Below, in pieces: positions 26,420 through 36,044 of a stretch of DNA of 64,000 nt (position 1 is the stretch's first letter; every line of letters begins with the position of its first letter). The notes under the pieces are model-generated. The model was not told the DNA's origin and did not search any database. It was given only the letters and a program-made list of their open reading frames with translations. The stretch covers positions 99,773 to 163,772 of the forward strand of contig JBGCGC010000005.1 in assembly GCA_045110475.1 (NCBI GenBank). Reading direction: 5' to 3'. The translations under genes were made by a program, and so were the position numbers. Source of the DNA: Granulosicoccus sp045110475. Its GTDB lineage: Bacteria > Pseudomonadota > Gammaproteobacteria > Granulosicoccales > Granulosicoccaceae.

Positions 26420-27070
26420 GTGAAATATTTGTGTGCCGGGCTTAGCAAGACCGGAACAACGTCAGTAACAGACGCCTTCAAACTGCTGGGATTCTCGGCC
26501 ATTCATTTCGATATCGAGAGAATGGCGCCGTTTCTGCTGCACGGTGAAGAACTGGACTGCTCCATATATGACGACATAGACTTCGTCTCCGATTTACCGA
26601 CTGCCTACTTCTACAAGGAATTTATTGGCCACAACCCTGACCTGAAAATCATACTCACTGTCAGAGACCTCGACGACTGGTGGCAAAGCATTCAGACGCA
26701 TTTTGCCGCGCGCGGCGTCGACAACAACTACAAATGCAGAATTGGCCATGTATTGAATGTTCTGGGTTTAAAAAACAATCGGCTGAGCAAAAGGTATCGC
26801 GAAAGGCTAATCAAGATTGCCATCAGGTTAAGAGTTTACAAAGGTCTGGAGCCAGAGGAAAAAAGCTTCAAGGCAGCTTATCTGGAACACAATCAGGCGG
26901 TGATGGATTTCGTCGGCAAAGAAAACCTGTTGATTCTGGATATCAATGATGATCAGAAATGGGAAAAAATTTGCGGCTTTGTGGGCACGAAACCACCTGA
27001 ATCACCTTTTCCGCACTCTAACAAGGCGGTTGTGCGCAAGCTGCGTACGCAACCATCAGCTCTGTCTTGA
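26420..27070 (+). CDS. P-loop sulfotransferase family protein
   Basis: 216 aa from the GTG at 26420, preferred over an upstream TTG because AGGG lies about eight bases before it and the conserved strand begins at once. LCAGLSKTGTTSVTDAF is the 5'-phosphosulfate loop of PAPS-dependent sulfotransferases, and TVRDLDDWWQS corresponds to the 3'-phosphate-binding region. The family would move a sulfuryl group from PAPS to a hydroxyl or amine. It is the first of three such enzymes in 26-36 kb, in a block of glycan genes, so sulfation of a polysaccharide is the likely role; the acceptor is unknown. Confidence 0.82.
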   Translation: MKYLCAGLSKTGTTSVTDAFKLLGFSAIHFDIERMAPFLLHGEELDCSIYDDIDFVSDLPTAYFYKEFIGHNPDLKIILTVRDLDDWWQSIQTHFAARGVDNNYKCRIGHVLNVLGLKNNRLSKRYRERLIKIAIRLRVYKGLEPEEKSFKAAYLEHNQAVMDFVGKENLLILDINDDQKWEKICGFVGTKPPESPFPHSNKAVVRKLRTQPSALS

Positions 27071-27257
27071 GCGGATTTTAAGAACAATCCTGCAATGAAC
27101 TGTTGCTGAAAGTTAATACGATGAAATTGTGTAAGAATTTCATCAATCAACCACCGTAAAAGTCACTGTTTGCCTTATAATCTCGGCGCTGGAAGTATCG
27201 TGCATCATTAGCTACGTTCGCGCGGTAACTGGTAGCCGACGGATTAAGAGAAACACA

Positions 27258-28310
27258 GTGAGAGAAAACCTTCTAATTGGTGGTGCCGGGTTTATTGGCA
27301 AGGCGTTGGCCTCCAGACTCGGCGAAAAGTCGGTCACTGTTTTTGACTGCTTTGCCAGCGTCTCACACGACGACCACTCCATTCGAGAGATGCTGAGCTC
27401 AGAGGCAGAGCTGGTCGTTGGCGATGTTTGCTCAACCGACAGCCTTGATGCCCTGTTTGAAAACGGCGTGCCAGACACACTTGTCTATCTCGCGGCTGAG
27501 ACCGGCACCGGGCGTTCATTACGCAACTGTGCGCTTAATGCAAGGGTCAACACACTCGGTCTGGCTAATACTTTGGATGCGCTGTCCAGACTGTCAAAAA
27601 TGCCTCGCAAGATTGTGCTAACCAGCACGCGGGCTGTCTATGGTGAAGGCCCCTATCAGAATACCGAGACGGGTACGGTTGTGTATCCCAGACAACGCAC
27701 AAGCGCTGATCTGGAAAAACACGAATTCAATTTCCCGGGACTGCAATCGCTGGACATGAATGCGTCGGTGCATTTTCCCAATCCCAGCAATATTTATGGC
27801 GCGACGAAAATGTCACAAGAGCATCTTCTCACCAGTTGGTGCGATGCGTTTGATATACCCGCACATATTTTTCGCTTGCAAAACGTCTACGGTGCAGGCC
27901 AATCGCTGACCAATCCCTACACGGGTGTACTGATTCACTTCATTAAACAGGCGATGGGCAAACACCCTGTCGAGATTTTTGAAAACGGCGGTATCACCCG
28001 CGATTTTGTGCATGTGGAAGATGTAGCGGCCTTGCTTGCGGCTGCGGCGCAAGGATCACCACCCACTGATGTTTTTGATTGTGGTTCGGGCGACCGAGTT
28101 GAGCTTGAGGCTGTTGCCAGTGCATTGTGCACGCTGGGCAAGGCCCCGATGCCTGTCAGAACCAACGCCTATCGACTTGGCGATGTCAGGCACGCTTGCG
28201 CCGATCTTAGTCCGGTAAAAGCCCATTTCGACTGGGCTCCGGCCGTCAGCCTTGATGACGGGCTTAGTGATTTATACCGTTGGGTTAGCGACAAGCTAAA
28301 AGCGGCATGA
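27258..28310 (+). CDS. NAD-dependent epimerase/dehydratase (extended SDR)
   Basis: 350 aa, probable GTG start. NAD-binding GGAGFIG at 8-14, and the catalytic Tyr-x3-Lys appears in NIYGATKMSQEHLL. The length and the RLQNVYGAGQSLTNPYTGV substrate-loop region resemble UDP/dTDP-sugar epimerases; a 4-epimerase is the likeliest class, but the sugar is not fixed by sequence. Its stop overlaps the next gene's start by four bases, showing translational coupling with the glycosyltransferase-like gene. Confidence 0.85.
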   Translation: MRENLLIGGAGFIGKALASRLGEKSVTVFDCFASVSHDDHSIREMLSSEAELVVGDVCSTDSLDALFENGVPDTLVYLAAETGTGRSLRNCALNARVNTLGLANTLDALSRLSKMPRKIVLTSTRAVYGEGPYQNTETGTVVYPRQRTSADLEKHEFNFPGLQSLDMNASVHFPNPSNIYGATKMSQEHLLTSWCDAFDIPAHIFRLQNVYGAGQSLTNPYTGVLIHFIKQAMGKHPVEIFENGGITRDFVHVEDVAALLAAAAQGSPPTDVFDCGSGDRVELEAVASALCTLGKAPMPVRTNAYRLGDVRHACADLSPVKAHFDWAPAVSLDDGLSDLYRWVSDKLKAA

Positions 28311-29323
28311 GCCGTGTTCTTTTGTTAACGCCTTCCACTTTCGGGTACGAGACCCGAATTACAGAGGCGGTGAAACACAGTGGCCATGACGTGCGCTGGC
28401 ATGATGAAAGAGTCGGTAACAGTCTCCTGCTGAAAGTGCTAACGCGGTTGCGACTAATAAGGTATGTGCCGGGTATCGTGTCGGCGCACGTGCAAAGAAT
28501 CCTGAAAGCTGCTGATGATTTAAAGGCCGAAGTGGTTTTTATTGTTAATCCGGAAACCCTGAAGGGCCCTGATTATCAGCTAATCCGCAAGGCATTGCCC
28601 GAGGCCCGAATCGTCATTTACAAGTGGGACAGTATCCGGCAAAAGCCACTGGATGAAGAGACGTTCCAGTGGGTCGATGATATCTACAGCTTTGACCCCG
28701 AGGATTGTCAACAAGATAGTCGACTGATGCACTGGCCCTTGTTTCACTGTCACCAGACAGACATCATCAATCAGGATGCCAGCGGCAGGGATTACAAATA
28801 CGATTTTGCCTTTGTCGGAAGTGCGCATTTGCGTCGTATCAAATTACTGGCAACGTTCGAAAAAACACTGAAAGCCGAACAGCGACCTTACTTCTTCCTT
28901 TTAGTCTCACCCAGCCCCATTCACCATGTGCTGTTCCTGTTTGCAAGGCGATGGTTTGGATACAGTGGAACATTAACCTTGCAACAACTCGCCTACCCAG
29001 ACTATCTGACGGTTATTGAGCAGTCCCGTTGCATTCTGGATGTTGAATTTCAGCGGCAAAGCGGTCTCACCATGAGAACAGTTGAGGTGATATTTTCTGG
29101 TACCCCTCTAATGACCACAAACCCTTCGCTAAAGGGCTACGAGTTCTACGACAGGGAGCGCATGTTCTTTATGGATGAACATAAGATTGATGTGCCCCGG
29201 CAGACACCAACAGAACAACAGATCGATCTAACACTGTTCGAGAAACATTCCATCACTAACTGGGCCAGTGTCATTATCGATGGTGCAAAGGGGCTGACAT
29301 GGAACGGCAGCCAATGGACATGA
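28307..29323 (+). CDS. Glycosyltransferase-like protein (CgeB/GT1-like)
   Basis: 338 aa. The N-terminal half has Rossmann-like alternation (VLLLTPSTFGY, VVFIVNPETL, IVIYKWDS). The C-terminal half carries YPDYLTVIEQSRCILDVE and RTVEVIFSGTPLMTTNP, like the Glyco_trans_1_2/CgeB-type GT-B proteins used in LPS-core and capsule synthesis. No signal peptide is present, so it is cytoplasmic. It overlaps the preceding epimerase by ATGA and overlaps the next acetyltransferase by 25 bases, so the three form one translational unit. Confidence 0.7.
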   Translation: MSRVLLLTPSTFGYETRITEAVKHSGHDVRWHDERVGNSLLLKVLTRLRLIRYVPGIVSAHVQRILKAADDLKAEVVFIVNPETLKGPDYQLIRKALPEARIVIYKWDSIRQKPLDEETFQWVDDIYSFDPEDCQQDSRLMHWPLFHCHQTDIINQDASGRDYKYDFAFVGSAHLRRIKLLATFEKTLKAEQRPYFFLLVSPSPIHHVLFLFARRWFGYSGTLTLQQLAYPDYLTVIEQSRCILDVEFQRQSGLTMRTVEVIFSGTPLMTTNPSLKGYEFYDRERMFFMDEHKIDVPRQTPTEQQIDLTLFEKHSITNWASVIIDGAKGLTWNGSQWT

Positions 29324-29868
29324 CCCCACGAGAGTTGATTGAGGCTGACTGGAATCGCCTTCGGGAAATCAGCGGCCAGACGCCCCTCCCCTATACCTGG
29401 AAAAACGCTTTTTCTCCGCGCTTTGCATCGGTATACATCATGCGCCGAGCGCAAGGCGCCTGCATGGCCAATCGCCATCGTATTGCCAAGTGCTGGAGCC
29501 TGATCAACTTCCTTGTATTTAATGCTGAAATACCTACCACTGCTATTGTCGGGCCCGGCTTTGTTATGCCGCATCCTCAAGGGGTCATTCTGGGTGCAGG
29601 CGTTATCGGATCCAATGTGACGGTGTTGCAGCAAGTGACGTTTGGCGCAAAGACGCTGGATTTCAGATTTGATCCAACGCAACGTCCCGCGGTAGAGGAT
29701 GGGGTTCTGGTGTCTGCTGGTGCCAAAATTATTGGCAGTGTGAGATTGGGACAGAATTGTATTGTTGGCGCTAATGCGGTGGTTGTGAGCGACATTCCCG
29801 CCAAAGCTCTCGCTGTTGGTGTGCCTGCACGCGTTGTTGAGAAAGATGGCGTAGTTGAGGAAGCATGA
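29299..29868 (+). CDS. Left-handed beta-helix acyltransferase (serine acetyltransferase-like)
   Basis: 189 aa. An N-terminal helical part (ELIEADWNRLRE) precedes hexapeptide repeats (VGPGFVMPHPQGVILGAGVIGSNVTV and later GAKIIGSVRLGQNCIVGANAVV), closing with IPAKALAVGVPARVV, the usual CysE/LacA-type ending. Since it sits inside a glycan operon and overlaps the preceding glycosyltransferase-like gene, O- or N-acetylation of a sugar is more likely than cysteine synthesis. A later ATG (29314) could be the true start. Confidence 0.82.
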   Translation: MERQPMDMTPRELIEADWNRLREISGQTPLPYTWKNAFSPRFASVYIMRRAQGACMANRHRIAKCWSLINFLVFNAEIPTTAIVGPGFVMPHPQGVILGAGVIGSNVTVLQQVTFGAKTLDFRFDPTQRPAVEDGVLVSAGAKIIGSVRLGQNCIVGANAVVVSDIPAKALAVGVPARVVEKDGVVEEA

Positions 29869-29953
29869 TGAATTTCGCAGCACACACCGATATAGAAAGT
29901 ACTCATGCTGGAACCCGGCAGGCGCTCATCCCTGTCGCTTACAGGAGACTCGC

Positions 29954-31111
29954 GTGATCAAAGTGCTTAATGTCATGGAAGACGGGCGGATTGCCGGCCC
30001 GCAATTGCGTATGCAGCGTGTTGCCAAATGTCTGGAAGGTAAGGTATTCACGCTTATCGCCATACCGGATAGTGGGCCGGACGAATTCAGAAAATCCCTA
30101 ATAGAGGCAGATGTGCCCTATGTTCAGTTGCCCCTGACCAAGCTTTCCAGAAGCCCGATGGACATCATCAAATCGCTCGCCCGAATGCCGTGGGAAATCG
30201 GCGCGCTCGTCAAAGCCATACGCAAGCATGATATTGATGTTGTGCATTCCAGCGGTGGCGCCTGGATGTTCAAGGCGATCATTGCCGCAAGGTTTGCACG
30301 GTGCCCTGCGGTATGGCATCTGAACGACACCAGCTCGCCTGCACCCTTCAGGCTACTGGCCAGAGCCTTGTTACGACGCTGGGTGGCTGGCGTCATCGTC
30401 GCAGGATCAAGGGTAACTCAGCACTACCTTCCCGATTACGAAATCGTTTACAAAGACAAGTTTTACCTGTTGTCCATAGAGGCACCGGTTGATACGCAAC
30501 GATTTTTACCTGATAGACGAGAGGATGAATCTGACGGTGTTGTCAGGCTATTGACAGTAGGTAATATCAGTCCGGTCAAAGACTATCTGACAGTAGTGCG
30601 TGCCGCCAGACTATTGACAGAACAATCGCAGATACGATGGCAGGTTGTTGGATCATCCTACGCATCGCAAGAAAAATATCAGACGAGCGTGGATAGGGAA
30701 GTTGAAACGCTGGGCGTTGATAATCTGGAATTTTATGGCCCAAGCGACAATGTGGTAAAGCATTTACAAGAGTGCGATATCTATGTTTGCTCATCGGCGG
30801 CGGAGGCATCCCCTACATCGGTGTGGGAAGCCATGGCCTGTGGACTGCCCATTGTGTCTACTGATGTTGGGTGTGTCAGAGATTACGTCAAATCGGGGGA
30901 CAATGGGTTTCTGGTAGAGCCGGGAGATCATGAAAAAATGGCTATGCATATTCTCGAGCTTGCTGGTAACGCTGAATTGAGACGGGCTATGGGTACGAGA
31001 AACAGGGAAATTGCGGAAGAGGCTTTTGATATCTCAGTGTGCGCCAGTAGACATCAGGATATTTATACAAGGTCAATCGCCATGTACGCACAGCACTCGC
31101 AAAAAAGGTAG
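29954..31111 (+). CDS. GT-B glycosyltransferase (family 4-like)
   Basis: 385 aa from the GTG at 29954, which has AGGAG eight bases upstream; a longer frame from 29855 lacks such support and overlaps the previous gene. The order is typical for GT4: an N-terminal GPQLRMQRVAKCL segment, a LLTVGNISPVKDYLTVVRAA donor-domain strand, and EASPTSVWEAMACGLPIVST with the E-x7-E pattern that contacts the nucleotide sugar. The enzyme would be cytoplasmic or membrane-associated and add one sugar to the repeat unit. It is followed six bases later by a methyltransferase gene. Confidence 0.87.
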   Translation: MIKVLNVMEDGRIAGPQLRMQRVAKCLEGKVFTLIAIPDSGPDEFRKSLIEADVPYVQLPLTKLSRSPMDIIKSLARMPWEIGALVKAIRKHDIDVVHSSGGAWMFKAIIAARFARCPAVWHLNDTSSPAPFRLLARALLRRWVAGVIVAGSRVTQHYLPDYEIVYKDKFYLLSIEAPVDTQRFLPDRREDESDGVVRLLTVGNISPVKDYLTVVRAARLLTEQSQIRWQVVGSSYASQEKYQTSVDREVETLGVDNLEFYGPSDNVVKHLQECDIYVCSSAAEASPTSVWEAMACGLPIVSTDVGCVRDYVKSGDNGFLVEPGDHEKMAMHILELAGNAELRRAMGTRNREIAEEAFDISVCASRHQDIYTRSIAMYAQHSQKR

Positions 31112-31117
31112 ACACCG

Positions 31118-31849
31118 ATGATCGGACAATTTGTACGCGCGAATAAAAAGTTACAGAGAAAATTTGATGAGGCCTTTCCCGGGTTTCATCCCCGCGAGTC
31201 GTATTTCGATATTCTTACAGACAGGATTCAGGAAGATGCTGCGAAGCGTGAGAATGCAAAGATACTGGAAGTAGGCGGAGTTGATCGCCCCTTACTACAA
31301 AAATCTGAAGAATACGTCTATATCGGTGTGGATATTGATGAGAAACCTCAGGGGCTGGATGTTTATGATCAGTTCATTGCTCAATCCATCGAGGAACCTC
31401 TTGCCATGAAAGTTGACATGGTGATTTCCAAAACCTTGATGGAACATGTACCTGATAACAAGGCGTCAGTGAATGTTATGTATCAGTGTTTGAATCAGGG
31501 TGGCAGCACACATCACTATATTCCATCAAAATGGCACCCCTACTCCATCTGTCTGCGATTGGTCGGTCATAAATTGCAAAACAGACTAATTGGTGCACTG
31601 CGGCCTGAGGCCGCTGACGTCACAGGCTATCCAGCATTTTTTAATAATTGCACACCAGGTGCGATGAGAAAACGATTTGAAGAGGTCGGTTTTACTGATA
31701 TCCAGGTGACCGCCTACTACCAGGCAAGGGGCTATTTTTCTTTTTTCTTTCCTTTGTATGCTTTGATACTCGTCTATGAACGTGTCTGCAAAGCTCTGAA
31801 TTTACAGGTGCTTGCCTCTGGATTTATTATCAGTGCCACAAAACAATGA
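31118..31849 (+). CDS. Class I SAM-dependent methyltransferase, glycan operon
   Basis: 243 aa. Motif I is the less usual AKILEVGGVDRPLL, followed by VYIGVDIDEKP (acidic residue at the end of strand 2) and DMVISKTLMEHVPD, the motif IV/post-I region of Methyltransf_11-like enzymes. The C-terminus is hydrophobic (FFPLYALILVYERVC) and may touch the membrane. It lies six bases after a GT4-like gene and before a sulfotransferase gene, so methylation of a sugar hydroxyl is plausible. Confidence 0.78.
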   Translation: MIGQFVRANKKLQRKFDEAFPGFHPRESYFDILTDRIQEDAAKRENAKILEVGGVDRPLLQKSEEYVYIGVDIDEKPQGLDVYDQFIAQSIEEPLAMKVDMVISKTLMEHVPDNKASVNVMYQCLNQGGSTHHYIPSKWHPYSICLRLVGHKLQNRLIGALRPEAADVTGYPAFFNNCTPGAMRKRFEEVGFTDIQVTAYYQARGYFSFFFPLYALILVYERVCKALNLQVLASGFIISATKQ

Positions 31850-31891
31850 TTATCACAAAAAGCCGTATCAACCTGGAGCAGCATCAACGCC

Positions 31892-32821
31892 ATGCACAGT
31901 GAACAACAGTGTTTCGCTGTAGTTGCAGGTGAGAGCAAGGCCGGAACTTCTTCAATTTTTAGATATCTGGGCGATCACCCGGAGATACAGCCTTCTGTAG
32001 TCAAGCAAACAAACTATTTCCTGACCAGAGAATATAAGTGGAGCAAGAATGACCAAGCGCTCCTTTATGAAGAAGATAAAGGACAATCATTTTCAAGCCT
32101 GTTTGGCAAGACATCAAAGAATGTAAAGGTCTTGTTGGATGTATCGCCGGATTATCTGTATTGCGACGAGTCACCGCAATTTCTACAGGAACATTTCACC
32201 GATAAAAACTACTTTATCATCGTTATTTTACGCGACCCTATCCAACGCCTATTATCCTGGTACCGCTTTGGCAAACAGATTCAACTCGTACCAGAAGATA
32301 TGGACATCACCACATTTTTGAAAAAACAGGGAGATACCGGCGCAGGTTCGATGGCATTCAATGCGATGGAATCCGGACGTTTCTTACAATATCTGAAACG
32401 ATATGAAAAATTTATTCCCTCTGAACGCCTCATCACGGTGTCATACGATCAACTAAAGGATAATCCCGCGAAGTTGCTATCGGATATGGCAAGAAGATTC
32501 GACGTATCTCCTGATTTTTACGCCGATTATGAGTTCAACGTGCACAACAGGACTGAACAGGTACGCTCCGGAAATATCCAAAAAATCTACATAAAATGTC
32601 AGCGAAAACTCCATAAATTATTGAGTTCACAAACCTACCTGCAGCCGATCATGAAATACCCTGTCAGATTGATAGCAAAGACGTACCGTCGCTTTAATCT
32701 GGCGGCACCCGACGCGGTAAAATTAAGTCAACAAGAAGAAGCGCACCTTAAGAATTATTACTCAGCAGAGTACGATTTCCTGCGGACTCTTGACGTTACC
32801 CGACATCAACAACCCGGTTAG
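31892..32821 (+). CDS. Sulfotransferase (Sulfotransfer_1 type), second copy
   Basis: 309 aa. The 5'-phosphosulfate loop is VVAGESKAGTSSIFRYLGDHP (Lys16), close to heparan-sulfotransferase-like proteins (K-x-G-T-S/T-S, then HP). The 3'-phosphate site is VILRDPIQRLLSWYRF with Arg114 and Ser122. Both PAPS-binding motifs are therefore intact. The likely substrate is a surface glycan, given the flanking methyltransferase and NodB deacetylase genes. From here to about 37.3 kb the DNA is clearly richer in A+T than the rest of the window. Confidence 0.86.
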   Translation: MHSEQQCFAVVAGESKAGTSSIFRYLGDHPEIQPSVVKQTNYFLTREYKWSKNDQALLYEEDKGQSFSSLFGKTSKNVKVLLDVSPDYLYCDESPQFLQEHFTDKNYFIIVILRDPIQRLLSWYRFGKQIQLVPEDMDITTFLKKQGDTGAGSMAFNAMESGRFLQYLKRYEKFIPSERLITVSYDQLKDNPAKLLSDMARRFDVSPDFYADYEFNVHNRTEQVRSGNIQKIYIKCQRKLHKLLSSQTYLQPIMKYPVRLIAKTYRRFNLAAPDAVKLSQQEEAHLKNYYSAEYDFLRTLDVTRHQQPG

Positions 32822-32836
32822 GGACGAGCTACTAAA

Positions 32837-33667
32837 GTGAATACTGTCACAAAATATAGCGACTACAGGCAACACCGTCCCATGAGCACGCGAGAACGTG
32901 CCAGAGCTGTGATGCTTGATCTCATGTCGTTATTTAACAAACATGAAACAGCAGACAATGGCACTGTCGTGTTTCTTGCTTATCATTTCATGTTTGACGA
33001 CAATCTGGATAACTTCAGGGAACTACTCGATTGGCTTGCAGAGGAATATAACTTTCTTACCGTCACGGACGCGGTAAACCAGATAAAAGCAGGCACTCTC
33101 ACCGGAAAAAATTTGTGTTTCACCTGTGATGATGGTTTCCAAAGCTGTTTAATGGCTGGATCAATTCTGAAAGAGTACGGAGCCTCTTGCTGTTTCTTCC
33201 TGTGCCCGGACTTTATCGAACTAAAAGACCGAGACCAATTAAAATTCTATAATCAAAACCGGCTGGGGGGTCCTCCAATCGAGTTTTTAAACTGGAATGA
33301 TGTGGAATCATTGCAGAAAAATGGACATGAGATAGGTAACCATACCCTTAATCATGAAAATCTCGGAAAAATCGAACAAGCCAGAGCTGAGGAGCAAATC
33401 GAAGCTGCGTTGGCATTGTTACAAGAGAAAACTGGCACAGTACTGCACTTTGCCTGCCCATATGGGCAAGTAGACGCCTATACGAGTCACATCGTCGATC
33501 ACTGCTATTCACTTGGACATGAAACTTTTTTTACCACTACGCGCGGGATCCATGATGATGAAAGCTCAGTTGTTAACGGTCTATACAAGAGACATCACTT
33601 TGAGCCCTTCTGGCCTGTCTCACATACGAAGTTTTTTCTAACGTCAAAACGATATCAAGGCGCGTAG
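32837..33667 (+). CDS. Polysaccharide deacetylase (NodB/CE4 type)
   Basis: 276 aa, GTG start. NodB motif 1 is present as CFTCDDG (Asp98, Asp99) and motif 2 as GHEIGNHTLNHEN, giving His169 and His173 for metal binding. CE4 enzymes remove N- or O-acetyl groups from amino-sugar polymers. No signal peptide is visible, so it may act in the cytoplasm on a lipid-linked or nucleotide-linked sugar. Free amines produced this way could be sulfated by a neighbouring sulfotransferase, as in heparan sulfate synthesis; this link is inference. Confidence 0.85.
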   Translation: MNTVTKYSDYRQHRPMSTRERARAVMLDLMSLFNKHETADNGTVVFLAYHFMFDDNLDNFRELLDWLAEEYNFLTVTDAVNQIKAGTLTGKNLCFTCDDGFQSCLMAGSILKEYGASCCFFLCPDFIELKDRDQLKFYNQNRLGGPPIEFLNWNDVESLQKNGHEIGNHTLNHENLGKIEQARAEEQIEAALALLQEKTGTVLHFACPYGQVDAYTSHIVDHCYSLGHETFFTTTRGIHDDESSVVNGLYKRHHFEPFWPVSHTKFFLTSKRYQGA

Positions 33668-33720
33668 ATGCCTTTATGTCGCTGTCCAGCCGCTTTTCCT
33701 GCACCACACCCTGATGATTA

Positions 33721-35043
33721 ATGCTCATGAGAAAGAGAACACAACCACAACGCTCCTGGGCCGATTCTGACAATCAACAGGAAAACCGCATTAGCAATGC
33801 GATTTTCATATTTCTTATTGCTACGTTACCCTTTTTTACGTTAAGAACCAACGCCATAAGTGGTTCCATAACCCATATTGCGATGATTCTGGTTTTTCTC
33901 TATGCGTTGGTAACGCTTTTGGTGGGAAAACTGAACCTGCGAGGACTCGGAAAGTTTGAACTTGCACATTTTCTATTTCTGATTATCGCTGCTGCGTCGG
34001 TCCTGTCGATCAACAACCCTAACGCATCACAAGCGCTCATAAAGTCCTGCTTGTATTTTGCTTTCTACATCAGCCTGGCAGCAATGATGGCAGACTACTC
34101 GACTGCCAGGCTGCGTAGACTGTTGATCAAGGCTTCAATCATTGGTGTTACCAGTTATTCAATCCTGTTTTTTGTAGCACTCGTTCTCTCCGGAGTGATT
34201 CTCTCCATGTTCAGTACAGGATTAAATTTTTATTCATTCACTTTTCGCATTTATCAGGAAATGTTTGGAATCCTCGGATTGAATTTCGAAATCACTCCAA
34301 GAGAGATTAGACGAAATACCATTGCTGGAATATTTGCCTTCTTTTTTGGCATCTTTTTACTGGCTCAAACCAGCTGGGCAGGCTCCAGAAAACGAAAATT
34401 ACTGGACTTGAACGTCATTCTTCTCGGATTGTGTTTGATGTTTATCATCGCTTTGTTTTCACGCCGGGCACTGATAGCCTGTGTGGCCATGGTCATATTC
34501 GTATCATTAACCAACAAGGTGTCAAGGCGCAGGCTATTCTTCATACTGCTTGCCGGGGCCGGCATGATCGTGTTCGCTTTTGCAGGGTTGGAACTAGAAA
34601 ATCGATTCGTTGGGATAGAAAGCGACACAAGATTCGACCAATTTACCTATGCACTTCAAGCGTTTGGCCAGAATCCTTTTTCCGGCATGGGGTATGCCGC
34701 GAAGGTATTAACTGGCGATAGAGTAACTCAGGAACTGTATGTGCATAACTACGTTCTTTCCAACATGTTCATGTTGGGAGTCCCTGGGCTTCTGTTTGCG
34801 CTCTATATCTTATGGTACATGGGATCCAAGGCTGCACTGGCCGTAAGAGTACAAAGCCATTCAATTCAGATGCTTTTGGTTATACCTTTTGCATCGATGA
34901 TGGTCGCCAGCGCGGTCGAGGGAATCTACGTTCCACTAACATGGATTATCTTTGCCATTTGTTTTCACAGATATATACAGAAAACACCACACGGCAATGC
35001 AAAAATGCGCACCATGAGAAGGAGAAGACAGGTGCGGCAGTAA
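33721..35043 (+). CDS. O-antigen ligase/polymerase family membrane protein (Wzy-like), second copy
   Basis: 440 aa with about eleven hydrophobic helices. The pattern of a hydrophilic N-terminus, paired helices and a large periplasmic loop after the middle (FAGLELENRFVGIESDTRFD, then PFSGMGYAAKV and HNYVLSNMFMLGVPGLLF) fits PF04932. A basic C-terminal tail of about 20 residues ends the protein. It has no long extension, unlike the homologue at 12595. It belongs with the flippase at 36045 and the sulfotransferases, and so would polymerise the second glycan. Confidence 0.83.
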   Translation: MLMRKRTQPQRSWADSDNQQENRISNAIFIFLIATLPFFTLRTNAISGSITHIAMILVFLYALVTLLVGKLNLRGLGKFELAHFLFLIIAAASVLSINNPNASQALIKSCLYFAFYISLAAMMADYSTARLRRLLIKASIIGVTSYSILFFVALVLSGVILSMFSTGLNFYSFTFRIYQEMFGILGLNFEITPREIRRNTIAGIFAFFFGIFLLAQTSWAGSRKRKLLDLNVILLGLCLMFIIALFSRRALIACVAMVIFVSLTNKVSRRRLFFILLAGAGMIVFAFAGLELENRFVGIESDTRFDQFTYALQAFGQNPFSGMGYAAKVLTGDRVTQELYVHNYVLSNMFMLGVPGLLFALYILWYMGSKAALAVRVQSHSIQMLLVIPFASMMVASAVEGIYVPLTWIIFAICFHRYIQKTPHGNAKMRTMRRRRQVRQ

Positions 35044-35182
35044 TGCATTTGTTAGTTTTAAAGGCTTTCAAAAATCAGGCTTTTTACCAACATTCTGACA
35101 CTTTCGGATCAACCATATAACCATCGATGGTTGAGACATTGCTGCAAGAAGTTAACAAGAATTTAAAATAGACTACAAAAAA

Positions 35183-35998
35183 ATGCGCTCTTTAACGGCT
35201 CCTTATAAATCTTCTATGGTGAAAAAGACAATCGCAGCGCGATTGCTTGGACGTCCGTTGAACATTGTATTTCTTATTGAGTACCCGAAGTCTGGTGGCA
35301 CATGGCTTAAAAGCATGGTTTCACATGCACTGGAGATTCCAGCATGGAACCGAACACGATCTCCTTTTCAACCGTGTGTGATGCAAGCACATTGGACCAA
35401 TTCCTTTGGACTACCACTGGATAAAACCATCGTATTGCATCGAGATGGTCGAGATATCATGGTGTCTTTTTATTACCATTCTTTTTTTTACAACGATTTG
35501 CTCAACAGAGCTCACGTGGATTTGATGAAAAAACATCTTCCATTTGATGACTACGATGACATTCGAAACAACTTGCTTCCCTTTATGAAGTTTGTATTTC
35601 AGACGCCAGCAACGCCCAAGTTTTCGTGGAGCGAATTTGTCAATGCCTGGCACGACAAAGGTGAAGCCATCAACGTCACCTATGAGAACTTGCGGCTGGA
35701 TACAGGCGGAGAGTTAACTCGAATTCTGTCATTGCTCCGTCCTGAACACCAATGGACGCCTGAATTTACTGCTGAAATCGCACAAGAGTATTCCATGAGT
35801 AATATGCAACAAAACCAGTCAAAGTTGAACAAGGGAATACACGGAATTCAAAAGGCTCAGAAACCTTTTATCAGGTCAGGATCAATCGGTGGATGGAGCC
35901 AGCATTTTACCGATGAAGCACTTGAATGGTTTGAATCAAATGCAGGTAACGAATTGGATTTATTAGGGTACAAACGAGGACGACCCACAGACCACTGA
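35183..35998 (+). CDS. Sulfotransferase (Sulfotransfer_1 type), third copy
   Basis: 271 aa. LIEYPKSGGTWLKSM (residues 32-45) is the classical 5'-phosphosulfate loop (PKSGTTW-like), and TIVLHRDGRDIMVSFYYH (Arg90, Ser95) is the 3'-phosphate-binding part. It resembles cytosolic-type carbohydrate sulfotransferases. It stands between the Wzy-like and Wzx-like genes of the low-GC block with 139 and 46 base gaps. With the enzymes at 26420 and 31892 it suggests sulfate at up to three positions of the glycan. Confidence 0.86.
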   Translation: MRSLTAPYKSSMVKKTIAARLLGRPLNIVFLIEYPKSGGTWLKSMVSHALEIPAWNRTRSPFQPCVMQAHWTNSFGLPLDKTIVLHRDGRDIMVSFYYHSFFYNDLLNRAHVDLMKKHLPFDDYDDIRNNLLPFMKFVFQTPATPKFSWSEFVNAWHDKGEAINVTYENLRLDTGGELTRILSLLRPEHQWTPEFTAEIAQEYSMSNMQQNQSKLNKGIHGIQKAQKPFIRSGSIGGWSQHFTDEALEWFESNAGNELDLLGYKRGRPTDH

Positions 35999-36044
35999 TA
36001 GTGCAAAGCAATTCGTTTTCTACAAATTTGCCAGCACTATTATC

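Noticed and set aside
29299..29868. Cysteine-synthesis serine acetyltransferase (cysE)
   Set aside because: The hexapeptide fold fits, but overlap with glycan genes makes sugar acetylation more likely, so no symbol was given.
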